Positions 40,890-47,576 of a stretch of 64,000 nucleotides of DNA are shown here, piece by piece. The DNA is from Streptomyces rhizoryzae (GTDB taxonomy: Bacteria > Actinomycetota > Actinomycetes > Streptomycetales > Streptomycetaceae). Position 1 is the stretch's first letter. Every line of letters starts with the position of its first letter. Under the pieces are notes generated by a model. The model was given only the letters and a program-made list of their open reading frames with translations, was not told where the DNA came from and did not search any database. Location: contig NZ_JALMUV010000004.1 of NCBI RefSeq assembly GCF_023155275.1, positions 1 to 64,000 of the forward strand, given 5' to 3'. The position numbers and the translations under genes were made by a program.

Positions 40890-42394
40890 CGGGATATCTC
40901 CTGTACGGGGTCGACGCCTCGGGTCCGGCCGGTGTGCAGTACCAGGGCGCTGCCGGTGAGCCGCACGGACCGGCGGGAGGCGCGCAGCCGGGTGGCGGTC
41001 ACCGGGTCCTCGCCGGTGTGCGGCTGGCGGACGTGGGCGGGGAAGTGGTGGCCGGCGACCTCGACGCGCAGCCGGGTACCGGCGGGCAGCCGGCGGGCCG
41101 GCCGGCCCAGCGGGACGGTGAACTCCGCGGAGGTGCCGGGCGGATCGGCGCGCCGGACGACGCCGAGCGCCAGCGGCTCGGCCCGGCCGTCCGGCGCGAG
41201 CGCGGCCACCCGCACCGCCCAGTCTGCGGGGGCCGCGTCCGCGACCGCGGTCAGCCGCGCCTCGGCCGGGCCGAGCAGGTCCAGCGGCCGGGGCAGCGGC
41301 GGGGTGACCAGCAGGCACCGGTCGGGCGGGCCGGCGGCCGGTACGTCGAGGGTGTCGGAGCGCACCGGGCGCACCGGGTCGGCGGTGAAGTCCGGGCCCC
41401 GCAGCGGCCGCAGCCCGTCCCGGGCCCCGAAGCGCCACACCTGCGGCGCGGTCCGTTCACCCGGCCGGAACCACAGGTCGCTGCCGGCCAGCGCGATCGC
41501 CCCGCGCGGACCGGGGAACAGCCGGCCGTCGAGCGCGGCGCGGGCGAAGCGGACGTAGAGCGTGCCGAGCGCGAGGCGGTGCGCGGGACGGGCCCCCGGG
41601 CCGGGCTCGGCGGTCAGGCCGTGGCCCCAGGGGCCGGTCAGCAGGCGGGCCGGGCCGCCCCACGCCTGCCACAGGCAGTGGGTGTCGTCCGCGAACGGGT
41701 CCCGGCTCCCGGCGACGGCGAGCAGCGGCACGGCGGCGCGGCCGGCGGTCCGCAGCAGCGTGCCCGGGCGTTCGGCGTCCCACACCCCGCGCCAGGACGG
41801 CAGCGCGCGGCCGAGGCGGACGGGCAGCGCCGCGACCGGGAGATGAGCGAGCAGTTCCGGGTCGGCGGCCAGGGCGCGCCCGAGGGCGTCGGGGTCGGAG
41901 TCGGACCGGTCGCCGTGCGCCGCCCACCAGCCGGCCCGGGCCAGCAGCCGCTCCGGGCCGTGCGGTTCGCGGGCCGCCTCGGCGGGCCCGAGCGCGGGCA
42001 CGGCGGCGATCACCGCGTCCGGGCGGCCACCGGGGCCGCCGCCGGTGGCGGTGGCGGTGGCGAGCGCGCAGTGCGCGGCGTACGAGCTGCCGGCGGTGAC
42101 GATCCGGCCGTCGCTCCACTCCTGGGCGCGCAGGAACCGCAGGGTCGCGGCGCCGTCCGCGGCCTCCCCGTGGAACGGCCGCCACCGGCCCTCCGAGCCG
42201 TGCCGGCCGCGGACGTCCTGGACGGCGGCGGCGAATCCGTGCGCCGCCCATGCGCGGAGTTCGGCGCGGTGGGCGTGCCGGTCGTAGGGCGTGCGGATCA
42301 GGACGGCCGGGTGCCGGCCGGGCCGGTCCGGGAGGCGGAGGTCGGTGGCCAGGCGGACGCCGTCATCCATGGGGACGAGGACGGTGGCGGTCAT
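40886..42394 (-). CDS. CocE/NonD-family alpha/beta hydrolase
   Basis: A 502-residue hydrolase related to CocE and X-Pro dipeptidyl acyl-peptidases. The N-terminal fold has VLVPMDDGVRLATDLRLPDRPGRHPAVLIRTPYDR and the nucleophile elbow TAGSSYAAH (Ser). The acid and His are in SRDPFADD and GPWGHGL. A C-terminal jelly-roll (AQWAVRVAALAPDGRAEPLALG..., RLRVEVAGHHFPAH) completes the CocE layout. It overlaps the genes on both sides (ATGA, TTGA). In this context it is a candidate for leader or follower cleavage or a trimming step. The family includes X-Pro peptidases, and the precursor has Pro at several positions. Confidence 0.88.
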   Translation of the reverse strand: MTATVLVPMDDGVRLATDLRLPDRPGRHPAVLIRTPYDRHAHRAELRAWAAHGFAAAVQDVRGRHGSEGRWRPFHGEAADGAATLRFLRAQEWSDGRIVTAGSSYAAHCALATATATGGGPGGRPDAVIAAVPALGPAEAAREPHGPERLLARAGWWAAHGDRSDSDPDALGRALAADPELLAHLPVAALPVRLGRALPSWRGVWDAERPGTLLRTAGRAAVPLLAVAGSRDPFADDTHCLWQAWGGPARLLTGPWGHGLTAEPGPGARPAHRLALGTLYVRFARAALDGRLFPGPRGAIALAGSDLWFRPGERTAPQVWRFGARDGLRPLRGPDFTADPVRPVRSDTLDVPAAGPPDRCLLVTPPLPRPLDLLGPAEARLTAVADAAPADWAVRVAALAPDGRAEPLALGVVRRADPPGTSAEFTVPLGRPARRLPAGTRLRVEVAGHHFPAHVRQPHTGEDPVTATRLRASRRSVRLTGSALVLHTGRTRGVDPVQEISR

Positions 42395-43242
42395 CGGCCC
42401 GTCCGGTCGAGCAGCGGCGCGACCTCCGGCACCGGGAGGACCGGGTGCCCGGTCACCGTCAGATCGCGCAGGTCCAGGCGGCGCAACCGGCGGCGTACGG
42501 GCAGCGGCCCGCGGCCCGGGGTGCCGGCGGCCCAGGCGAGCAGATCGGCGGTGAGCAGCGCGGCGATCAGCGCGGCGGCGGCCGCGGTGACCGGCGGCCC
42601 GGAGTCGGGCGTGCGGTGACCGGCCCAGTACGCCGCCAGTTCGCGGTACGCGGGTGTGGCGGCCAGGCGGCGCAGCCGGACGTGGCCGGAGGTGACATCG
42701 CCGGGCCGGTCGGCCAGCGGCTCCAGCCAGACCTGGGCGCCCTCGCGATGGCAGCGCAGCCAGGCGGTGCGGTGCCGGGGCAGGAGGTCGGCGTCGTCCC
42801 ACAGTCCTTCCGGCACCGGGGAGGTCAGACACCACACGACCGCCGTGGTGTCCGGCCGATGCGTGCCGTGGGGCAGCCGGGCGATCTCCTCGGCGCCGAT
42901 CGGGCGGGCGGTGCCGCCCTCGGCGCGCACCAGCCGGCCGAGCGGTGTGGTCAGCGCCGGGTCGCCGAGCAGCAGCACGGTCCGTCCGGCGAGCCGCCCG
43001 GGCCGCTCCGGCGGGTCCGTCCCGGCGTGGCCGGCGTCCTCGAACGCCCTGAGCAGCGCGTCGAGCCGAGGGTCCGGGACGGCCGGCTCCGGCTGCCCGG
43101 TCAGCGCGCCGATCAGCCGCTCGGGGGCGGTCCGCGCGGTGTCGACCCGCAGGAATTCGCCTTCGGCGGTACGGACGGCCAGTCCGCGGCCGGGGGTGGT
43201 GACGAGGCTGACGCCGGGGAGGAGCTGGGGACCGCTGGCCAC
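42391..43242 (-). CDS. TOMM leader-binding / E1-ubiquitin-like partner protein
   Basis: A 283-residue protein of the TOMM precursor leader-binding (ocin-ThiF-like) family, the partner that presents the precursor to the YcaO enzyme. Residues 1-80 resemble a PqqD-like recognition element (PQLLPGVSLVTTPGRGLAVRTAEGEFLRVDTARTAPERLIGALTG). The rest is a degenerate ThiF fold with RTVLLLGDPALTTPLGRLVRAEGGTARPIG. No zinc CxxC tetrad is seen. GTG 43242 has AGGAGACTCCCC. Its stop overlaps the hydrolase start by 4 bp. It directly follows the precursor gene across a hairpin. Confidence 0.8.
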   Translation of the reverse strand: MASGPQLLPGVSLVTTPGRGLAVRTAEGEFLRVDTARTAPERLIGALTGQPEPAVPDPRLDALLRAFEDAGHAGTDPPERPGRLAGRTVLLLGDPALTTPLGRLVRAEGGTARPIGAEEIARLPHGTHRPDTTAVVWCLTSPVPEGLWDDADLLPRHRTAWLRCHREGAQVWLEPLADRPGDVTSGHVRLRRLAATPAYRELAAYWAGHRTPDSGPPVTAAAAALIAALLTADLLAWAAGTPGRGPLPVRRRLRRLDLRDLTVTGHPVLPVPEVAPLLDRTGR

Positions 43243-43279
43243 GGGGAGTCTCCTGGAGAGTCGGGGCAGGGGGACGGGA

Positions 43280-43312
43280 CGGGCCCGTCCGGACGGGTGC
43301 CGGACGGGCCCG
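43280..43312 (-). terminator. Partial terminator / processing hairpin after the precursor gene
   Basis: CGGGCCCGTCCGG (43280-43292) and CCGGACGGGCCCG (43300-43312) form a perfect 13-bp stem with a 7-nt loop, 10 bp after the precursor stop. Such intra-operon hairpins raise precursor mRNA relative to the enzyme genes. Confidence 0.75.
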
Positions 43313-43322
43313 CTGCGGTGCC

Positions 43323-43460
43323 TTACTGGTCGGCGTCGGTGCCGGCCGCGGGCGCCTCCTCGTCGAAGGGGTTCTCGACGAGGGCGTTGGAGTGCGTGGC
43401 GGAGAGGTGGGCGAGCTGGCCCGGGTCGGCGATCGGGGTGAACACCTTGTGCTGCTCCAT
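43323..43460 (-). CDS. RiPP precursor peptide of the zinc-controlled YcaO cluster
   Basis: A 45-residue acidic peptide. It begins MEQHKVFTPIADPGQLAHLS and has no Cys at all. Potentially cyclised residues are Thr8, Ser20, Thr22, Ser24 and Thr41. Ser20-Ala-Thr22-His23-Ser24 with His18 places three heterocyclisable residues at every second position, interleaved with two His, an arrangement suited to metal binding after azole formation. The remainder to the C-terminus (NPFDEE..., Ala/Asp-rich) could be a follower. GGAGGATCAACTC precedes the ATG. It is the first gene after a Zur-type promoter and is directly followed by the leader-binding protein gene. Which part is core is inferred only. Confidence 0.8.
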   Translation of the reverse strand: MEQHKVFTPIADPGQLAHLSATHSNALVENPFDEEAPAAGTDADQ

Positions 43461-43519
43461 GAGTTGATCCTCCGTCAGTAGGGATGTGGCAGCGGCGGAA
43501 GTGCCGGTGCACGCCACCC

Positions 43520-43549
43520 ACAGTAATGAAAATGATTGTCATTTTTCAA
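43520..43549 (-). promoter_or_regulatory. Zur-type box inside the precursor promoter
   Basis: On the minus strand TTGAAA (43549-43544), an 18-nt spacer and TACTGT (43525-43520) form a promoter. The 15-mer TGACAATCATTTTCA (plus strand 43527-43541) has the 7-1-7 symmetry of actinobacterial Zur boxes with one mismatch between halves, and fills the spacer. The ATPase gene stop codon lies within the box. This predicts direct repression by a zinc-loaded Fur-family protein. Confidence 0.75.
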
Positions 43550-44405
43550 TTGGTTTTCCTTCAGGGAGAGGGTGATCCAGGTAACACACCGGCCACCCCC
43601 CTTCCGGGTCCCGGCCCACCCGGCCCGCCACCCCCAGCGCGTCCGCCAGCAGCCCCGGCGTCACCACCGCCTCCGGGGCGCCGTCGGCCACCACCACGCC
43701 GTCCCGCAGCGCCACGATCCGGTCCGCGAAGCGCGCCGCCTGCCCGATGTCGTGCAGCACCATGACGACGGTCAGCCCGCGCTCCGCGCGCAGCCGCACC
43801 ACCGTCGCCATCACCTCCAACTGGTGCCGGGGGTCCAGGTAGGTCGTCGGCTCGTCCAGCAGCAGCGCCCGGGTGTCCTGCGCCAGCGCCATCGCCAGCC
43901 GCACCCGCTGCCGCTCACCGCCCGACAGCGCCTCCACCGGCCGGTCCGCCCACTCCGCCACCCCCGCGTCCGCCATCGCCCGGGCACACACCGGGTCCTC
44001 GCCGTCCCGCAGCATCCCCAGCGGCCCCCGGACCGCGTACCGCCCTTGCCGCACGATCTGACGCACCGTCATACCTGGTACGGCGGGCGCGGACTGGTGC
44101 AGCAGCGCGATCCGGCGCGCGGTCGCCCGGCGCGACAGCCCGGCCACCACCGCCCCGTCCAGCAGCACCCGGCCGGCCGCGGGCCGCAGCAGTCCGGCGC
44201 ACAACCGCAGCAGGGTGCTCTTCCCGCAGCCGTTCAGTCCGACGAGCGCGACCAGCTCACCGCCGGCCACCGCCAGATCGACACCCCGCAGCACCTCACG
44301 CCCCGGATAGCCGAACCGCAGCCCTTCGACCCGGATGCCGCCGGGCCGCACGGCCCCCGTCGCCGCGCCGCCGCCCGCTCGCACACCGGTCTCCGCCGTC
44401 GTCAT
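43539..44405 (-). CDS. FecE-type ABC importer ATPase
   Basis: A 288-residue ATPase of the siderophore/heme/B12 importer class. Walker A is GLNGCGKST, signature LSGGERQRVRLAMALAQ, Walker B LLLDEPTTYLD, and the H-loop MVLHDI. It follows two FecCD-type permease genes (45 bp gap, with its own GGAGGGAC site). It is the last gene of the importer operon and its stop codon lies in the promoter of the RiPP precursor operon. Continuous transcription from the importer into the RiPP genes is therefore possible. Confidence 0.92.
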   Translation of the reverse strand: MTTAETGVRAGGGAATGAVRPGGIRVEGLRFGYPGREVLRGVDLAVAGGELVALVGLNGCGKSTLLRLCAGLLRPAAGRVLLDGAVVAGLSRRATARRIALLHQSAPAVPGMTVRQIVRQGRYAVRGPLGMLRDGEDPVCARAMADAGVAEWADRPVEALSGGERQRVRLAMALAQDTRALLLDEPTTYLDPRHQLEVMATVVRLRAERGLTVVMVLHDIGQAARFADRIVALRDGVVVADGAPEAVVTPGLLADALGVAGRVGRDPEGGWPVCYLDHPLPEGKPIEK

Positions 44406-44450
44406 GTCCCTCCAACTCACCATGTCTCCCGATGTCGTTCGTCGCTGCCC

Positions 44451-45509
44451 TCACCGGTCCGCGCCGCCGGACCGACGGGCCACGACCAGCAGCAGGAGCG
44501 CCCCGCACCCAGTGGTGAGGGCACCCGCCGGCACCACCAGCCGGTCGGTGGCCGTCAGCGCCGCCAGCGCCCGGGACAGCCACTGCGCCACCGCGTCCGC
44601 CCAGCCGACCACCGTCGCACCCAGCAGCGCGGCCCCCGGCAGGGCGGTCCGCAACTCCGCGCCCAGCACCGCGAAGGCCAGATGCGGTACGAGCAGCCCG
44701 ACGAACCCCAGCGCCCCCACGGCCGGCACCGCACCGGCGGTCAGCGCCACCGCGCACACCAGCGCCGCGGCCCGGGCCCGGCCGGTGGCCAGCCCGGCCG
44801 CCGCGGCCTGCTCCTGACCGCAGCGCAACAGCGTCAGCGGCCCGGCCAGCAGCCAGGCGAGCACCGCCCACACCAGCGTCCAGGGCCACAGCAGATTCCA
44901 GTGCGCCCAGACCCGGCCCTCGGTGGAGCCGACCAGCCACTGCACCACACTGCCCAGTTCACCCGGCGCCACCAGCAACACCACCGCGGTCAGCCCGGAC
45001 AGCACGGCCGAGGCCAGCACCCCGTACACCGCCGCCCGCGCCGGATCGCCCTGGTCCCGCCCGGCCAGCAGCCACAGCAGTCCGGCCCCGGCGAACCCGC
45101 CGGCTGCGGCGGCGGCCACCACGGCCGCCGGATGCTCCCAGCCCGCCAGTCCGAGCCCGGTCGCGGCCACCGCGCCGAGCACCGCGCCCGGCGTGACACC
45201 GGTGACCTCCGGCCCGGCCAGCGGATTGCGCAGCGCCGACTGGAGCACCGTCCCGGCCAGGCCCAGCGCCGCACCCGCCACCGGCGCCACCAGGGCGCGC
45301 GGCAGCCGGAGTTGCAGTACCACGTGCCGGGCCCGGGCGTCCCCGCCACCGCTCAGCACCTCCCACACCTCCGGCGCGCCCAGTGCCCGCCCGGCGACCA
45401 GCCCGGCCAACCCGGCAGCCACGACGAGAACGCCCAGCACCCCCAGGACCGCGGCCACGGGCACCCGTCGCGTCCGCACCGCGCAGGCGGCCCGCACCAC
45501 CACGCTCAC
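44451..45509 (-). CDS. FecCD-type ABC importer permease
   Basis: A 352-residue permease with about ten membrane helices. LQLRLPRALVAPVAGAALGLAGTVLQSALRNPLAGPEVTGVTPGAVLG is the FecCD signature, and GALGFVGLLVPHLA provides the ATPase-contact loop. GTG 45509 overlaps the preceding permease gene by 4 bp. It forms a heterodimer with that subunit to import a metal chelate passed on by the binding lipoprotein. Confidence 0.92.
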   Translation of the reverse strand: MSVVVRAACAVRTRRVPVAAVLGVLGVLVVAAGLAGLVAGRALGAPEVWEVLSGGGDARARHVVLQLRLPRALVAPVAGAALGLAGTVLQSALRNPLAGPEVTGVTPGAVLGAVAATGLGLAGWEHPAAVVAAAAAGGFAGAGLLWLLAGRDQGDPARAAVYGVLASAVLSGLTAVVLLVAPGELGSVVQWLVGSTEGRVWAHWNLLWPWTLVWAVLAWLLAGPLTLLRCGQEQAAAAGLATGRARAAALVCAVALTAGAVPAVGALGFVGLLVPHLAFAVLGAELRTALPGAALLGATVVGWADAVAQWLSRALAALTATDRLVVPAGALTTGCGALLLLVVARRSGGADR

Positions 45510-46501
45510 CGGACCGCCCCCGTCCGGCGCCGCCCGGAGCGCAGCAGCACCACGCCGGCCGGCACCCCCAGCAGCGCCGTCCAGGCACCCACCGGCGTCT
45601 CCACCGGTGCCAGCGCGAGCCGGGCCGGCAGGTCGGCCAGCAGCACCGTGACCGCGCCGAGCAGCGCGGCCCCCGGAAGCCAGCCGACGGCGGTCCCGGC
45701 CGGCCACAGCCGCCGGGCCAGGTGCGGCGCCAGGAAGCCCACCCACGCCACCGGCCCGCACACTGCGACGACCGGGGCGATCAGCACCGCGGCCAGCGCC
45801 AGCGCCGCCATCCGGGCCTGGCGCACCCGCACCCCCAGGGCCCGTGCGTCGTCGTCGCCCAGCCGCAGCACGGACAGCACCGGCGCGCACAACACCAGCG
45901 CGGGCAGCGCCACCAGCGCCCAGGGCGCCAGGCCGGCCACGTCGTCCCAGGTGCGGGCGGACAGACTGCCCAGCAGATAGCGGTAGACGATCTGGAGGTC
46001 CAGCTGGTCGGCGAGCACCATCAGGACCAGCAGCGCCGCCTGGAGGGCGGCGGTCACCGCAGCACCCGTCAGCAGCACCGCCGACGGGCTCCGCCCCAGC
46101 CCGCCGGCCACCAGCGTCAGCGACCCGCCGACCACCGCCCCGGCCAGCGCGGTGAGCGGCGCCAGGGCGGCCGGCAGCGGCAGTGCCAGGACGAGCGGCG
46201 CCGCCACGCCCAGCGCCGCGCCCGAGGACACCCCGAGCAGCTCCGGAACGGCCAGCGGATTGCGCAGCGCCTCCTGGAGCACCAGCCCGGCAGCGCCCAG
46301 ACAGGCACCGGCCACCAGTGCCAACACCAGTCTGGGCAGCCTCAGTTCACCGACCACCACGGCGGCCAGTCCGTCCCCGCCCAGCACCCCGGGCAGCGCC
46401 CCCGGCTCGACGGCCGGCGTGCCCAGGCACAGCGCCGCCACCGCACCGGCCGCCAGCACCCCCGCCACGATCCCCGTCAGGACCCCTGCGCGCCCGGTCA
46501 C
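45506..46501 (-). CDS. FecCD-type ABC importer permease
   Basis: A 331-residue permease. LRLPRLVLALVAGACLGAAGLVLQEALRNPLAVPELLGVSSGAALG is the family signature near residue 50, and CGPVAWVGFLAPHLAR is the coupling-helix region. GTG 46501 overlaps the stop of the lipoprotein gene (GTGA), and the second permease gene overlaps its own stop. The pair differs enough to be a heterodimer of the FecC/FecD kind. Confidence 0.92.
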   Translation of the reverse strand: MTGRAGVLTGIVAGVLAAGAVAALCLGTPAVEPGALPGVLGGDGLAAVVVGELRLPRLVLALVAGACLGAAGLVLQEALRNPLAVPELLGVSSGAALGVAAPLVLALPLPAALAPLTALAGAVVGGSLTLVAGGLGRSPSAVLLTGAAVTAALQAALLVLMVLADQLDLQIVYRYLLGSLSARTWDDVAGLAPWALVALPALVLCAPVLSVLRLGDDDARALGVRVRQARMAALALAAVLIAPVVAVCGPVAWVGFLAPHLARRLWPAGTAVGWLPGAALLGAVTVLLADLPARLALAPVETPVGAWTALLGVPAGVVLLRSGRRRTGAVR

Positions 46502-47487
46502 CGCAGCGCGGCCGTGGCCTCGTCGAGGACGATCCCCAGCGACCGGGTGCCCCGGCCCTTGGCCCACACCTCGGGATCGACCTCGATCACCTTGCCGTTG
46601 CGCACGGCCGGGATCCGCGCCCACAGCGGATTGCGGGCCAGCCGGTCCGACAGCCGTTGGCCGGGCCCGCCGGCCGCCAGTGACTCGACGAACAGCACGT
46701 CCACATGGCGCGCCAGGATCTCCTCCATGCTGTACGTCCCGTCAACGCCCCGGCTCCGCCACGGATACCGGACGATCTTCGGCAGCAGGCCGGCGGTGAC
46801 GTCGGTGCCCGGCGTGGCGACGCCGAAGTTCTCCGCGGTCCCGAACATCACCAGCGCGGTCCGGCCGCTCGGCGCGCGTTCGGCCGCGGCCAGCTTCTTC
46901 CGGAAGGCCCGCTCGGCCCGTTCGCCCTCCTCGGTGCGTCCGGTGAGCGCGGCGAGGTTCCGCAGATAGCCGACGCTGTCCTGCCACGACTCCGGCTCCA
47001 CCGGCCAGAAGGCCGTGGCGCCCTTCAGCGCCGGGGCCAGCTTGCCGTGGGTGTCCTTCAGCCCGATGACGAGATCCGGCCTGAACGACAGGATCGCCTC
47101 GGCCTCGGGGCTGAGGAACCCGCCCGGAACGGACGGGATCTTCGCGGCCTCCGCCCGGCCCAGGAACTTCTCGTGCGCCAGCAGCCGGGAGGTGCTCGCC
47201 ACCGGCCGCATCCCCAGCTCGGCCAGCATGTCGTCGCACAGGGCGACCAGGCAGACCACCCGCTTCGGCGGCGACGGTGTGCGGACGGTGACGCCCTTTC
47301 CGTCCGTCACCGTCCGGGCCGGGGCGAGGGGCCGGACGGCCACCGATGTCCGGCCCCCGCGCCCGTCCCCCGGCCCGTCGTTCCCGGAGGCGCCGTCACC
47401 GGCCGCGCCCCCGCATCCCGCCAACGTGCCGCCCATCACCACGGCCACCGCCAGGCGGCGGACGACGCACAGCGCTCTGCGTCCCAT
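46498..47487 (-). CDS. Metal-chelate-binding lipoprotein (FecB/TroA-like)
   Basis: A 329-residue substrate-binding protein. A signal peptide with basic N-region ends in the lipobox LAGC (Cys25). A 40-residue Gly-rich linker follows, then a helical-backbone binding fold (PPKRVVCLVALCDDMLAELGMRPVASTSRL, ILSFRPDLVIGL, DVLFVESL, NPLWARIPAVRNGKVIEVDPEVWAKG). This class binds siderophores, heme or cobalamin rather than bare ions. GGAGTGAC precedes ATG 47487. The gene is first in the importer operon, and a perfect Zur-type palindrome lies 46 bp upstream. I infer uptake of a zinc-peptide chelate. Confidence 0.9.
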   Translation of the reverse strand: MGRRALCVVRRLAVAVVMGGTLAGCGGAAGDGASGNDGPGDGRGGRTSVAVRPLAPARTVTDGKGVTVRTPSPPKRVVCLVALCDDMLAELGMRPVASTSRLLAHEKFLGRAEAAKIPSVPGGFLSPEAEAILSFRPDLVIGLKDTHGKLAPALKGATAFWPVEPESWQDSVGYLRNLAALTGRTEEGERAERAFRKKLAAAERAPSGRTALVMFGTAENFGVATPGTDVTAGLLPKIVRYPWRSRGVDGTYSMEEILARHVDVLFVESLAAGGPGQRLSDRLARNPLWARIPAVRNGKVIEVDPEVWAKGRGTRSLGIVLDEATAALR

Positions 47488-47532
47488 GTCACTCCACTCT
47501 TCCGCAGGCGAACCCACAACCAATCATCAACA

Positions 47533-47547
47533 TGATAATCATTATCA
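47533..47547. promoter_or_regulatory. Perfect 7-1-7 Zur-type palindrome in divergent promoter
   Basis: TGATAATCATTATCA is a perfect palindrome around one base, strikingly AT-rich in this genome. It lies between the importer operon (start 47487) and the propeller gene (start 47577). It fits the Streptomyces Zur box (TGAAAATCATTTTCA type). It also resembles enterobacterial Fur boxes, but streptomycete iron control uses DtxR-type DmdR with a different sequence. Confidence 0.8.
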
Positions 47548-47576
47548 ACCGCCTGCCTCACGCTTCCGGAGACCAC

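Noticed and set aside
38208..41558. Plus-strand open frame of 1116 codons
   Set aside because: Antisense to the SagB, YcaO and hydrolase genes of the RiPP operon.
47533..47547. Iron (Fur) rather than zinc control of the importer and RiPP genes
   Set aside because: The palindrome resembles enterobacterial Fur boxes, but Streptomyces iron regulation is by DtxR-type DmdR with a TTAGGTTAGGCTAACCTAA-like site, which is not seen. The 7-1-7 form fits Zur best. Not excluded by sequence alone.
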